From Mesorhizobium denitrificans (GTDB lineage: Bacteria; Pseudomonadota; Alphaproteobacteria; Rhizobiales; Rhizobiaceae): 64,000 nt of DNA. The translations under genes were made by a program, and so were the position numbers. Within the stretch, counting starts at the first letter, position 1. Each line of letters opens with the position of its first letter. This document shows positions 17,831-26,909 of this stretch, in pieces. The DNA lies in contig NZ_QURN01000006.1 of NCBI RefSeq assembly GCF_003403035.1, forward strand, positions 289,057 to 353,056. The letters are read 5' to 3'. The notes beneath the pieces were generated by a model. That model saw nothing but the letters and a program-made list of their open reading frames with translations. It did no database searches and was not told the origin of the DNA.

Positions 17831-18577
17831 TTAAATCACGCCAGCGGATTTCAGGCTGGAAACCAGTTCCGCCACATCCTTGACCTTGACGCCTGCCTTG
17901 CGGCCACCCGGCTCCTCGGTCTTCACCACTTTGAGGCGCGGCTTGAGGTCAGCACCGAAATCAGCAGCCGATTTTTCGTCCAGCGGCTTCTTCTTTGCCT
18001 TCATGATGTTCGGCAGCGAAGCATAGCGCGGCTGGTTCAAGCGAAGATCGACCGTCACAATCGCCGGCATCTTCAGGTCAATCGTCTGCAAGCCACCGTC
18101 GACTTCGCGCGTGACCTTGGCCTTGTCGCCGTTGATCTCAACCTTGGAAGCAAATGTGCCCTGTGCCCAGCCGAGCAGCGCGGCCAGCATCTGGCCCGTC
18201 TGGTTGGCGTCGTCGTCAATGGCCTGCTTGCCAAGGATCACAAGACCCGGCTTCTCGGCATCCACAACGCCTTTCAGCACCTTGGCGACGCCCAGCGGCT
18301 CTGCCGTCTCGTCCGTTTTGACGAGAATGGCACGGTCGGCACCCATGGCAAGCGCGGTGCGCAGCGTTTCCTGCGCCTGTGCCGGGCCAATGGAAACCAC
18401 GATGATTTCCTCAACCTTGCCTGCGTCCTTCAGACGGATCGCTTCTTCGACTGCAATCTCATCAAATGGGTTCATCGCCATTTTTACATTGGCGAGTTCG
18501 ACCCCGGAACCGTCGCCTTTGACGCGGACCTTAACATTGGCATCAACAACCCGCTTAACCGGGACGAGAACTTTCAT
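17831..18577 (-). CDS. etfB: Electron transfer flavoprotein subunit beta
   Basis: A 248 aa AMP-binding subunit of ETF. It starts [12 protein letters not shown] and has the conserved [17 protein letters not shown] segment, the adenine-binding [17 protein letters not shown] motif and the ETF-QO recognition loop region near [12 protein letters not shown]. It heads the etfB-etfA unit. Upstream is a 223 bp gap before the acyl-CoA synthetase, in which I see no further gene. Confidence 0.97.
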   Translation of the reverse strand: MKVLVPVKRVVDANVKVRVKGDGSGVELANVKMAMNPFDEIAVEEAIRLKDAGKVEEIIVVSIGPAQAQETLRTALAMGADRAILVKTDETAEPLGVAKVLKGVVDAEKPGLVILGKQAIDDDANQTGQMLAALLGWAQGTFASKVEINGDKAKVTREVDGGLQTIDLKMPAIVTVDLRLNQPRYASLPNIMKAKKKPLDEKSAADFGADLKPRLKVVKTEEPGGRKAGVKVKDVAELVSSLKSAGVI

Positions 18578-18800
18578 CTGTCAATCACCTCTTATCCGGG
18601 ACTTGGTGGCGAATATCACCACACCGGTCCTGTCGCTTGCCGATCGCCGACATTTTTGGCGTCAATCATGTCGCTGTCATTCGCTGGACGCCCACATTCA
18701 AGGGGCGGATGGCTCGAAAGCGCGCGGGACCGTAGTTTGCGCATTTCGGCGCGTCAATATCGTTGGGGCTCTGCAAATCGGTTGAATCACACTTATAGCG

Positions 18801-20465
18801 TCAATGCCTATCAGCAGAGCCCATCTCGGCCTCTTGTTTGGCCTGCTCGCGAAAAATTCGGCGGATAACTTTTCCTGTCGTGGTCAGTGGAACCTGTTCA
18901 ACAAATTCGATCTCGCGCGGATATTCATGAGCCGACAATCGTTCGCGCACCCAAAGCTGGATTTGTCGCGCAAGCTCCTCTGTCGGCTGCACGCCCTGCT
19001 TCGGCACGACATAGGCTTTCACGATTTCGGTGCGCACCTGGTCTGGCTTCCCCACTGCCGCAGCCAGCGCCACATCGGGATGGCCAATAAGGCAATCTTC
19101 GATCTCGCCGGGTCCGATGCGATAGCCCGCAGAGGTAATCACATCGTCGTCGCGCCCGAAGAAATGAATAAAGCCATCAGTATCCACATGGCCTTGGTCG
19201 CCGGTCAGCATCCAGCCGTCGACGAATTTCTTTTCGGTCGCAGTTTCATCCTGCCAGTAACCCAGAAACATCACCGGGTCTGGCCGCAGCACCGCGATCT
19301 GTCCTGTTTCGCCCTGTGGCAAAACCTTGCCGGCCGCGTCGATAATTTCCACCCGATGGCCGGGAACGGCGCGGCCCGTCGCGCCAGCCTTGGCGGCGCC
19401 CAGTTGTGCGCAAGAGCCTATCACCAGATTGCATTCCGTCTGGCCGTAAAACTCGTTCACAGTCAGGCCGAACTCGCGCTCAGCCCATTCAAAGGTTTCG
19501 CGGCCCAGCTGCTCCCCGGCAGACATGATTGCGCGCAGGCGCAGCGATTTATCTTTCGCGCGGCTATCTGAATTTTTCATCATGCGCAGTGCGGTCGGCG
19601 GCAGGAAAGCCAGCGTCACGCGCATGTCTTCCATCAGCCGTAGCGCGGTTTCCGGTGAAAAGCGCTCGAACCGCCCCGCAACCACAGGAATCCCGAGAAA
19701 AAGCGCGGGCAGCATCGAATTCAGTAATCCGCCAGCCCACGCCCAGTCGGCGGGTGTCCACATCACATCGTCCGGCTGCGGCGGAAACTGATACGCCATC
19801 TCGAAACCCGGCATATGGCCGAGCAACACGCGATGTCCGTGCAACGCGCCTTTCGGCGGTCCGGTGGTTCCAGATGTAAAAATCATCAGCGCCGGATCGT
19901 CAGGTGTCGTTTCTGCTGCCCTATATCCGTTTCCGCTGGCCAGCAATTCATGAAAGGGGAGGCCGGCGCCATTTCCTTCGGTCACCATCACATGCATGAG
20001 TTCGGGCAGCTTTGCGCGAATTGGCTCCAGTGTGGCCGCGCCGCGGGCATTGGTAATAACTACCTTCGCGCCACACGCGCGCAGCCTGTATTCAAGCGCC
20101 TCCATCCCGAACAGAAGCGCGAGCGGCACTGCAATCGCGCCCATCTTGTAGATCGCGACATGGCTGATTGCCGTCTCGAATGATTGGGGCAGCAGCAGCG
20201 CAACGCGGTCGCCTCGCGCAATTCCCAATCCTGTTAACGCGCTTGCGAGCGAATCGGATTGCTGTGCCAGCGCGCCGAAGGTGAGGGCGGTTGAATTGCC
20301 TTCGCCCTCGTAGGAATAAACCGCGGTTCGATCTGGGTCGATGTCCGCCCAGCGATCTGAAACGGCGACGCCGATGTTGAATTTCTGCGGAATCTGCCAG
20401 CGGAAGTCCCGATAAAGCGCATCGTAGCTGTCGCGTTCTTCGAGCATGGAAAGTCTGGTTTTCAT
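18801..20465 (-). CDS. Acyl-CoA synthetase (AMP-forming)
   Basis: A 554 aa adenylate-forming enzyme that activates a carboxylic acid to its CoA thioester. The P-loop reads IFTSGTTGPPKGALHGH, followed by the A5 motif EFYGQTECN, A7 WMLTGDQGHVD, A8 GRDDDVITSAGYRIGP and A10 TTTGKVIRR with the catalytic lysine. Features resemble the short/medium-chain group; the substrate is not decided by sequence. The ATG at 20465 overlaps the antitoxin stop in an ATGA; MLEERDSYD at 20447 is an alternative start. This makes the gene appear coupled to an upstream toxin-antitoxin pair, which is unusual. Confidence 0.93.
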   Translation of the reverse strand: MKTRLSMLEERDSYDALYRDFRWQIPQKFNIGVAVSDRWADIDPDRTAVYSYEGEGNSTALTFGALAQQSDSLASALTGLGIARGDRVALLLPQSFETAISHVAIYKMGAIAVPLALLFGMEALEYRLRACGAKVVITNARGAATLEPIRAKLPELMHVMVTEGNGAGLPFHELLASGNGYRAAETTPDDPALMIFTSGTTGPPKGALHGHRVLLGHMPGFEMAYQFPPQPDDVMWTPADWAWAGGLLNSMLPALFLGIPVVAGRFERFSPETALRLMEDMRVTLAFLPPTALRMMKNSDSRAKDKSLRLRAIMSAGEQLGRETFEWAEREFGLTVNEFYGQTECNLVIGSCAQLGAAKAGATGRAVPGHRVEIIDAAGKVLPQGETGQIAVLRPDPVMFLGYWQDETATEKKFVDGWMLTGDQGHVDTDGFIHFFGRDDDVITSAGYRIGPGEIEDCLIGHPDVALAAAVGKPDQVRTEIVKAYVVPKQGVQPTEELARQIQLWVRERLSAHEYPREIEFVEQVPLTTTGKVIRRIFREQAKQEAEMGSADRH

Positions 20466-20752
20466 AACGTTTTTTGCTGACTTTTTAACTGAAAGCCAAG
20501 AGCGTTAAGAACTGTGAGCATTGTTCCCAGGGTCGGATTACCTGCTGCGCTCAATGATTTGTACAGATGTTCCCGGGCCAATCCAGTTTCGCGCGATAGT
20601 TTTGTCATGCCCTTTGCGCGCGCAATGACGCCCAGCGCATTGGCTATATAGGTCGCGTCGCCAGTCTCGAAGGCATCGTCTAGAAAAACCTGTATTGCCT
20701 CATCGCTTTTCAGCAAATCGGCTGGATCAAAGGTCGAAAAGCTTTCAGCCAT
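20462..20752 (-). CDS. HI1420-type addiction-module antitoxin
   Basis: A 96 aa helix-turn-helix protein starting at 20752 (MAESFSTFD) inside the 3' end of the toxin gene. The features are LLKSDEAIQVFLDDAFETGDATYIANALGVIARAKGM and the HTH ETGLAREHLYKSLSAAGNPTLGTMLTVLNALG, characteristic of the COG3636 antidote family. It should neutralise the RelE/ParE-like toxin encoded just upstream and repress their promoter. The toxin-first gene order is HigBA-like. Confidence 0.9.
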   Translation of the reverse strand: MAESFSTFDPADLLKSDEAIQVFLDDAFETGDATYIANALGVIARAKGMTKLSRETGLAREHLYKSLSAAGNPTLGTMLTVLNALGFQLKSQQKTL

Positions 20753-21050
20753 TTTCAGTCCTCCATTCCAATGCGATTTCCTTTGCCCGGCGAATGTCGC
20801 TTTGCTGAGTGCTCTTGTCACCTCCGCAAAGCAATAGAATCAAAACTGCACCTGCATCGACAAAATAGACACGGTAGCCCGGCCCATAGTGAATTCGCAG
20901 TTCGCTGATCCCGGCACCAACTGGTTCGACATCGCCGGCATTTCCTGCAGCAAGGCGATTCAGGCGTGCAGCTATCAATGCCTTGGCGCGCTCATCCTTC
21001 AGTTTGCTGACCCACTTCTGGAAGCTGGTCGATTGCAGCAATGATTTCAT
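20745..21050 (-). CDS. RelE/ParE superfamily toxin (HI1419 type)
   Basis: A 101 aa protein with the COG3657 killer-protein pattern: TSFQKWVSKLKDERAKALIAARLNRLAAGNAGDVEPVG, then ISELRIHYGPGYRVYFV and LCGGDKSTQQSDIRRAKEIA near the C-terminus. The family members are mRNA-cleaving or gyrase-directed toxins; which applies here is not evident. It overlaps the antitoxin by 8 bp and begins 53 bp past the 3' end of tRNA-Leu, whose transcript reads towards it. Confidence 0.9.
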   Translation of the reverse strand: MKSLLQSTSFQKWVSKLKDERAKALIAARLNRLAAGNAGDVEPVGAGISELRIHYGPGYRVYFVDAGAVLILLLCGGDKSTQQSDIRRAKEIALEWRTENG

Positions 21051-21103
21051 GGGAAATGTAACTTATAAAATACAGATTTTCAAGCAATAGCTGAGATGAG
21101 AAA

Positions 21104-21188
21104 TGGTGCCCCTAGCCGGAATCGAACCAGCACTCCTTGCGGAATCCGATTTTGAGTCGGACGCGTCTACCAGTTCCGCCATAGGGGC
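21104..21188 (-). tRNA. tRNA-Leu (anticodon CAA)
   Basis: An 85-nt cloverleaf on the minus strand with encoded CCA. Acceptor GCCCCTA pairs with TAGGGGC, the D region is GGCGGAACTGGTAGACGC, the anticodon arm TCCGA-CTCAAAA-TCGGA gives anticodon CAA, a long type-II variable arm (TTCCGCAAGGAGT region) is present, and the T arm is GCTGGTTCGATTCCGGC. It decodes UUG. A TTGACG hexamer at 21249-21244 could be part of its promoter. The toxin-antitoxin pair lies directly beyond its 3' end. Confidence 0.96.
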
Positions 21189-21361
21189 CCGAGGTGCAAA
21201 ATCGCACCGGACGGGAGCGGCAGTACACGAATGCGGCTTTCCTCGTCAACAGTGCTTATCAGGAATCAATCACGAGGCGTTTATGTTGTTCATTGCGCGC
21301 CGCCATTGCTCCGGGCTCGAAATCTCACTAGACACGCGACATCGCCAAATTCGGATGCGCA

Positions 21362-21949
21362 ATGCTTCGCAAACTTTATGACTGGACGCTGTCGCTGGCG
21401 GCGCGCAAATCGGCAGAGTGGTGGCTTGCCATCATCGCTTTCGTGGAAAGCTCCGTCTTTCTGGTTCCTGCCGACGTTCTCTACCTGCCAATGGCGTTGT
21501 CGAGGCCAGATCGCGCCTATCGCTATGCATTGGTCGCGACTATTGCCTCGGTGCTCGGCGGCATCGCCGGGTGGTTCCTCGGCCATTACGCTTATGAGGG
21601 CCTGGCAAAGCCGATACTGGAATTTTACGGCAAGCTGGATGAATTCGAGCACCTGAAAAACTCGACCGGCATCGGGCTCATCATCATTCTGCTGGTTACG
21701 TCCGGCCTGGCGCATTTGCCGCCCATCAAGGTGGTCACGATTCTGTCCGGCGTCGTCGGCGTCAATATCTGGCTGTTTATCCTGCTGGCTATTGTCGCGC
21801 GTGGTGCGCGCTTCTTTGCATTGGCGTGGCTGCTCAAGCGCTATGGCGAGCCGATTCGGCATTTCATCGAAAAACGTCTCGGAACAATTGCGGCGCTTGC
21901 TGCCGCTGCCGTGATTTTGCTCTACATCGCCATCAAATATCTGCACTAG
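21362..21949 (+). CDS. YqaA/DedA family membrane protein
   Basis: A 195 aa inner-membrane protein of the SNARE-associated (VTT/DedA) superfamily, YqaA subgroup. The N-terminal AFVESSVFLVPADVLYLPMAL and the GWFLGHYAYEG segments are the family hallmarks; four to five hydrophobic helices follow. DedA proteins are lipid scramblase-like and support envelope homeostasis. The gene ends 18 bp before dsbB, so the pair is probably one operon. The 173 bp between the tRNA and this gene holds no other gene that I can support. Confidence 0.87.
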   Translation: MLRKLYDWTLSLAARKSAEWWLAIIAFVESSVFLVPADVLYLPMALSRPDRAYRYALVATIASVLGGIAGWFLGHYAYEGLAKPILEFYGKLDEFEHLKNSTGIGLIIILLVTSGLAHLPPIKVVTILSGVVGVNIWLFILLAIVARGARFFALAWLLKRYGEPIRHFIEKRLGTIAALAAAAVILLYIAIKYLH

Positions 21950-21967
21950 CTAACAGGACTGCCTGAC

Positions 21968-22474
21968 ATGAATGCCGTCACGCCTTCGTCGACTCATCTG
22001 CGCGTCGCGCTTTTTCTTGCAGTGGCGATGGCGATCACGGTCGGCACGGCGCTCGGGTTCCAGCACATTGGCGGCTACATTCCCTGCAAGCTTTGCTATG
22101 CGCAGCGCACGCCATACTACGTCGGTGCGCCGCTCATGTTGCTGGCTGCGTTGTCGGCCTATCTGCGCTGGCCGCCCATGTTGACGCGCGTCCTCTTGTG
22201 GATCGGTGCGGCCATCATGGCCTACAGCCTCTATCTGGGCGTGAAGCACGCAGGTGTCGAGTGGAACTGGTGGGCCGGTCCGACTGATTGCGGCGCGGTT
22301 GCGCCTGTCGACACAGGCGGGAAGGGCGTGCTCGATGCCATCAACACTGTCATCCCGCCATCCTGCGACACCGCTGCACTGCGCGTACTCGGCCTGTCGT
22401 TCGCTGGCTGGAACGCAGTCGTAAGCTTTGTGCTGATGTTGGTTGCGGGTTGGGCTGCAGCGAAGCGCGCTTAA
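21968..22474 (+). CDS. dsbB: Disulfide bond formation protein B
   Basis: A 168 aa inner-membrane quinone reductase that reoxidises a DsbA-like periplasmic oxidase. It has four hydrophobic segments, the first redox pair in PCKLCYAQR and the second pair split between PTDCGAV and PPSCDTA in the second periplasmic loop. The quinone-contacting arginine follows the first pair (AQR). No dsbA lies in the window. It overlaps the convergent HNH gene by 4 bp. Confidence 0.92.
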   Translation: MNAVTPSSTHLRVALFLAVAMAITVGTALGFQHIGGYIPCKLCYAQRTPYYVGAPLMLLAALSAYLRWPPMLTRVLLWIGAAIMAYSLYLGVKHAGVEWNWWAGPTDCGAVAPVDTGGKGVLDAINTVIPPSCDTAALRVLGLSFAGWNAVVSFVLMLVAGWAAAKRA

Positions 22475-23028
22475 GGCTCCAGTTCGACATCCCAGTAGAG
22501 ATAGTCCATCCAGCTTTCGTGCAGATAGTTCGGCGGGAAGAGCCTGCCATTATTGTGCAGGTCATGAACGGTTGGCTGGTATGGCTTTTGGCGCGGCCAC
22601 ATTTTGGCCTGTGCGGGTAGCAATCCGCCCTTGCGCAAATTGCAGGGGGAACATGCGGCGACTACGTTCTCCCACGTCGTCGCGCCGCCGCAACGCCGTG
22701 GGATAACATGATCGAATGTGAGGTCCTGGTCGGTCCCGCAATATTGGCAATGGAATCTGTCGCGCAGGAAAACGTTAAAGCGCGTGAAGGCTGGATAGCG
22801 CGAAGGCTTCACATAGGATTTCAGGCACACGACGCTCGGCAGCTTCATCGAGAAGGTCGGCGACGAAACCATGTGCTCGTATTCAGCGACAATATTCACG
22901 CGATCAAGGAACACAGCCTTGATTGCGTCCTGCCAGGACCACAGCGACAATGGATAGTAGCTGAGCGGGCGGTAGTCCGCGTTCAGCACCAGAGCCGGTA
23001 GCCCATCGGGAGACACGGCGATCGTCAC
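22471..23028 (-). CDS. HNH endonuclease
   Basis: A 185 aa protein with an N-terminal conserved domain (ALVLNADYRPLSYYPLSLWSWQDAI) and a C-terminal HNH module: FHCQYCGTDQDLTFDHVIPRRCGGATTWENVVAACSPCN with both CxxC-type pairs and the catalytic DHVIPR. The GTG at 23028 is chosen as start because a strong GGAGGTGA site precedes it by 5-7 bases; a TTG at 23046 lies upstream of that site. This HNH type is a widely conserved single-copy gene in alphaproteobacteria; the role is not established. Confidence 0.9.
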   Translation of the reverse strand: MTIAVSPDGLPALVLNADYRPLSYYPLSLWSWQDAIKAVFLDRVNIVAEYEHMVSSPTFSMKLPSVVCLKSYVKPSRYPAFTRFNVFLRDRFHCQYCGTDQDLTFDHVIPRRCGGATTWENVVAACSPCNLRKGGLLPAQAKMWPRQKPYQPTVHDLHNNGRLFPPNYLHESWMDYLYWDVELEP

Positions 23029-23133
23029 TCGTTCACCTCCGCCCAAATCACTGGTGCTGACAATGTATGCCTGACGTGACGAGATTGTGAAGCGCTCTTG
23101 CGCATTGCACCATCGTCCAAACGTAGAAATTCT

Positions 23134-23793
23134 TCAGTTTTGTTGTGGCGCGGGCGCAGTCATCAGGCCGTCGCGCCCCTTTATGGAGCGGTAATAGGCC
23201 CAGAACAGCCGCGCCGCGACCGCGCGCCATGGCGACCATGATTCGGCCATTGCCGCCAGAGCCTTATCGCCGGGGCGTGATTCGAGGTTCAACGCGTGGT
23301 GCACGGCTGCCTGCAAAGCCACATCCTTGGAGGGGAACACGTCGGGATGCCCGGCAGCCGTCAGCAGATAGACCTCCGCCGTCCACGGTCCTATTCCGGA
23401 TACGGAAGTCAGCGCAGCCATTGCCGCTTCGCCGTCCAGATCAACAACGCTTTCGAGGTTGAGACCGTCTTCGATTGCCCGGGCAATTGCGATCAGCGCC
23501 TTTTGCTTCGGTCGCGAAAGCCCCGCCTGCCGGAACGCTTCATCATCGGCCGATAGCAATGCCTGCGGAGTCAGCGGATGAAACAGCGCGCTGAAACGCG
23601 CGTGGATAGCCGCAGCACTGGCCGTGGAAACCTGCTGCGATACCACCACCGCTGCAAGGCTTGCGAAGCCCGGCGGGTGCAGTCGTAGCGGGATGCTGCC
23701 CGCTGCTTCGCGCACGCCAAGCAGCCGCGCATCTGCCTTGCAAAGCGCCTCCAGCCCTTCCGCAATGTCTTCAAGCGTTGCTATCCGCCGCAT
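23134..23793 (-). CDS. alkA: DNA-3-methyladenine glycosylase II (AlkA-like)
   Basis: A 219 aa base-excision repair glycosylase of the helix-hairpin-helix-GPD superfamily, removing alkylated purines. The core includes SLAAVVVSQQVSTASAAAI, the HhH motif LTSVSGIGPWTAEVYLL and the catalytic aspartate in DVFPSKDVALQ. It lacks the AlkA N-terminal beta domain of E. coli, as is common in short alphaproteobacterial AlkA. It is divergent from gluQ with 71 bp between starts. The ATG at 23793 was chosen since upstream codons overlap the gluQ promoter region. Confidence 0.9.
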   Translation of the reverse strand: MRRIATLEDIAEGLEALCKADARLLGVREAAGSIPLRLHPPGFASLAAVVVSQQVSTASAAAIHARFSALFHPLTPQALLSADDEAFRQAGLSRPKQKALIAIARAIEDGLNLESVVDLDGEAAMAALTSVSGIGPWTAEVYLLTAAGHPDVFPSKDVALQAAVHHALNLESRPGDKALAAMAESWSPWRAVAARLFWAYYRSIKGRDGLMTAPAPQQN

Positions 23794-23864
23794 GAGTCTT
23801 TCCCGTTTCGGCGTGTTTGCACTATCTATCTCACATCGTTCCGCACAACCCGATTCTGGCAGCA

Positions 23865-24710
23865 ATGAACGCGCCTACCTTTCGTTTCGCACCAAGTCCA
23901 AACGGAGAGCTTCATCTGGGCCACGCCTGTTCGGCGCTGCTCAACCAGCGCCTCGCCAAAGAATCAGGCGGGCGCATGTTGCTGCGCATTGAGGACATCG
24001 ACATCACGCGCTGCACGCCGGAATTTGAGCAAGGCATATACCGCGATCTCGAATGGCTCGGCGTCGGGTGGGAACAGCCTGTTCGTCGGCAGTCGGAGCA
24101 TTTTGATACCTACAGCGAAGCGCTGGAAAAACTGCGCAAGACGGGTCTCATTTACCCCGCCTTCCTGAGCCGCGGTGAAATTCGCGCCTACATCACCGAG
24201 CAGGAATATTGGCCGCGCGATCCTGACGGTGCGCCGCTCTATCCGCCGCTAGACCGCCACGCGAGCGCGGCTCATCGTCGCGAAAAAATCGCGTCCGGCG
24301 TGCCGTTTGCCTGGCGTCTGGACATGGAAAAGGCAATCGCTGCCGTTGGGCCGCTCCACTGGAACGAGCTTTCATCCAACGAAACCATCAGCGCCGAGCC
24401 GCAGCTTTGGGGAGACGTCATCATCGCGCGCAGCGACATCCCGACGAGCTACCATCTTGCGGTCGTGGTAGACGACGCGCTTCAGAACGTAACGCATATC
24501 GTGCGTGGTCGCGATCTCTTCGCGGCAACCTCGGTGCAGCGCGTCCTGCAGACGCTGCTCGGCTTGCCTGCTCCAGCCTACCATCATCACAAGTTGATCC
24601 TTGGGCCGGATGGCAGAAAGCTTTCGAAAAGCGAGCAAAGCACTGGTTTGCGTGCGCTGCGCACAGCCGGCAAAACGCCTGCAGATATCCAGCGGATGCT
24701 GGACCTTTGA
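23865..24710 (+). CDS. gluQ: Glutamyl-Q tRNA(Asp) synthetase
   Basis: A 281 aa paralogue of the GluRS catalytic core that attaches glutamate to the queuosine of tRNA-Asp. The HIGH motif appears as HLGHA in APSPNGELHLGHACSAL, and KMSKS as KLSKS near residue 250; the anticodon-binding domain of GluRS is absent, as expected. The cysteines that bind zinc in E. coli GluQ are replaced (YPAFLSRGEI). The start ATG at 23865 (MNAPTFRFAPSPNG) fits the family; upstream starts are weak. Confidence 0.93.
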   Translation: MNAPTFRFAPSPNGELHLGHACSALLNQRLAKESGGRMLLRIEDIDITRCTPEFEQGIYRDLEWLGVGWEQPVRRQSEHFDTYSEALEKLRKTGLIYPAFLSRGEIRAYITEQEYWPRDPDGAPLYPPLDRHASAAHRREKIASGVPFAWRLDMEKAIAAVGPLHWNELSSNETISAEPQLWGDVIIARSDIPTSYHLAVVVDDALQNVTHIVRGRDLFAATSVQRVLQTLLGLPAPAYHHHKLILGPDGRKLSKSEQSTGLRALRTAGKTPADIQRMLDL

Positions 24711-24804
24711 AGAAAGCGCGCATTGAAGGGGCAGCGGAAACGACCACGCCACCTTGACATTTGTGGCCCAAGACCCGACTTCCTTGCCTCCCAAGGAGAA
24801 ACGC

Positions 24805-25551
24805 ATGGCGCAGGCAGAACGCTCAACCATCGACCCCGAAGAAGTCGAACGCTTTTCGCGCATCGCAGCGCAGTGGTGGGATCCTGTGGGCAAATTCCGC
24901 CCGCTGCACAAGTTCAACCCCGTCCGACTGGCCTATATCCGCGATCAGGTCGCGGAGCGCTTCGGGCGTGATCCGCTGGCGGCGCGTCCGTTGGATGGCG
25001 TGCGTATCCTCGATATCGGCTGCGGCGGCGGCTTGTTATGCGAGCCCATGGCGCGTCTTGGCGCGACTGTCGTCGGCGTCGATCCAGCAGAGCGCAATAT
25101 CGAGGTCGCGCGTTTGCACGCCGCCGAGGGCGGTCTGAGCATCGATTACCGCGCAACCACTGCGGAGGCTCTGGCCGATGCAGGCGAGAAGTTTGACGTC
25201 GTGCTCAACATGGAAGTTGTCGAGCATGTTGCCGACATCGACCTCTTTATTGCCCGCACCAGCGAGATGGTGAAACCCGGCGGGCTCATGTTCGTCGCCA
25301 CCATCAACCGCACGCTAAAGGCGCTCGGCCTTGCAATTATCGGTGCGGAATATGTGCTGCGGTGGTTGCCGCGCGGCACGCATCGTTACGAAAAGCTGGT
25401 GCGGCCGGAAGAATTGGAAACTGCAATTTCCAGCGCCGGATTGACTGTGATCGACCGGGCGGGCGTTTCCTATAATCCGATTGCAGACCGGTGGAGCCGC
25501 TCCAAGGATATGGACGTGAACTACATGCTGCTTGCCGAGCGCGCGACCTGA
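24805..25551 (+). CDS. ubiG: Ubiquinone biosynthesis O-methyltransferase
   Basis: A 248 aa SAM-dependent methyltransferase performing both O-methylations of ubiquinone synthesis. N-terminal [31 protein letters not shown] is the UbiG signature; the SAM motif I is [20 protein letters not shown], and motif [11 protein letters not shown]. An AAGGAGAA site precedes the ATG at 24805. The end overlaps the convergent EamA gene by 31 bp. Confidence 0.96.
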   Translation: MAQAERSTIDPEEVERFSRIAAQWWDPVGKFRPLHKFNPVRLAYIRDQVAERFGRDPLAARPLDGVRILDIGCGGGLLCEPMARLGATVVGVDPAERNIEVARLHAAEGGLSIDYRATTAEALADAGEKFDVVLNMEVVEHVADIDLFIARTSEMVKPGGLMFVATINRTLKALGLAIIGAEYVLRWLPRGTHRYEKLVRPEELETAISSAGLTVIDRAGVSYNPIADRWSRSKDMDVNYMLLAERAT

Positions 25552-26420
25552 GCCTTTGTCGTCATGGCAATGCCTGCTGAAATCACCAACGCACCGAGCC
25601 AAGTCAGCAGGCCATAGCTTTCGCCCAGAAACAGCATTCCGGAAATCAGGCCAACGGCAGCAGCGACGTAGCCGATCTGGCTAAGATAGACCGGCCCACC
25701 AACTGCTTGCAGCCGGAAGAAAAACGCAAACATCAGCGATGATGCGGCGACCTGTGCGGCCACGACCAATGGAATCGAGCCGAGCACGGCGAAATGCGGC
25801 CCACCAGTCGCGAGCATCGCAATCACCAGCATGAGTGCTGACGCCAAATGGCTGCCGACTGCAAGCTCGATTGGTCCAGCGCCCCCCGGCCAGGCAATCG
25901 TGCGATAAACATTGCCCGCGGCCAATGCGAGCGGAATGCAAAATCCGATCAGAACCCAGTGCAATTCTGCGGGGCGTCCCGCTTCACCGCGCGTCCACGC
26001 AACGACCAATGCGCCGATAAAGCCAACGGCTATTCCTGCAATGCCGAGCGCTGTCGGTTTGCGCACTTTCAGGAGAATGGAAAGTACCAGGGTAAAAACA
26101 GGCGAAAGCGTGAACATGATGCCCGTGTAGCCCGCTCCAAGGTGCGAAATGACAGAGAACATCACAATGTTCGGGATTGCGTAGGAGATTGCAGCGACAC
26201 CAAAGAAATAGCGCAGCTTTTGGCCATTCAGCGAAATTCGCTCGCCTCGCATAAGCAGGGCAATGAGAAGCACAGTCCCCGCACCGAATGAAACCACGAA
26301 GGCCCACATAAGCGGCGCAACGCCCACGGCTGTTGCTACCTTGCCAAATGGCAAAACCAGCCCCAGCAGCGAGCCGGTGACAACGAGCAGGGCGAATGCC
26401 GAATCCCAGATGAATTTCAT
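25521..26420 (-). CDS. EamA/DMT family transporter
   Basis: A 299 aa inner-membrane protein with ten hydrophobic helices arranged as two EamA repeats, the typical drug/metabolite exporter layout. Repeat 2 includes the end motif [29 protein letters not shown]. The substrate cannot be read from the sequence; members export amino acids, nucleotides or drugs. Confidence 0.9.
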   Translation of the reverse strand: MKFIWDSAFALLVVTGSLLGLVLPFGKVATAVGVAPLMWAFVVSFGAGTVLLIALLMRGERISLNGQKLRYFFGVAAISYAIPNIVMFSVISHLGAGYTGIMFTLSPVFTLVLSILLKVRKPTALGIAGIAVGFIGALVVAWTRGEAGRPAELHWVLIGFCIPLALAAGNVYRTIAWPGGAGPIELAVGSHLASALMLVIAMLATGGPHFAVLGSIPLVVAAQVAASSLMFAFFFRLQAVGGPVYLSQIGYVAAAVGLISGMLFLGESYGLLTWLGALVISAGIAMTTKAQVARSASSM

Positions 26421-26483
26421 GCGCGCTTTCTAGACGGCGCAGGCTCGCCAGCAAATCGCAAGGCGATATGCCAGCTCCCGGCC

Positions 26484-26909
26484 CTAGTTGCGGTCTTCAG
26501 GTACAACCGGCAGAGGCATGAATTCCACGCCATCTTCGACGAGCGAGCGAGCTTCCTCTGGTGTCGCCTCGCCATAGATGCCGCGCTGGTCAGCCTCGCC
26601 GAAATGAATCTTGCGCGCCTCTTCGGCAAAGCGGTCGCCAACATAGTCTGCATCCGCTTTCACCTTTTCGGCAAACGCTCTCATCTCGGCCATCACCTGC
26701 CGCTGCTGTTCGCCCATCGCCAGCGCTATTTTTTCCTGCTTGCGCGAGGTGGAAACCGCAGGCGCCATCAGCGCCTTTTCAATCTTTGTGCTGTTGCAAC
26801 GCGGACAATCGACAAAGCCGCGTTTTTTCTGGGTGTCGAAATCATCGTTTGAGCGAAACCACCCCTCAAACTCATGCGCATTGTCGCAAATGAGAGAGAA
26901 CCGGATCAA
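26484..26909 (-). CDS. DUF1178 family protein
   Basis: A 141 aa protein starting MIRFSLICDNAHEFEGWFRSNDDFDTQKKRGFVDCPRCNSTKIEKALMAP; the CxxC pair (CPRC) and the first cysteine suggest a zinc-ribbon-like N-terminus, followed by a charged helical stretch and the EEARSLVEDGVEFMPLP end that defines DUF1178. It overlaps the nitrilase gene by 4 bp. The function is unknown; the family is conserved across alpha- and betaproteobacteria in this gene context. Confidence 0.9.
   Translation of the reverse strand: MIRFSLICDNAHEFEGWFRSNDDFDTQKKRGFVDCPRCNSTKIEKALMAPAVSTSRKQEKIALAMGEQQRQVMAEMRAFAEKVKADADYVGDRFAEEARKIHFGEADQRGIYGEATPEEARSLVEDGVEFMPLPVVPEDRN

Noticed and set aside
16826..18868. 680-codon open frame opposite etfA/etfB
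   Set aside because: Antisense to two firmly identified genes, Arg/His-rich composition and no domain pattern; a high-GC shadow.
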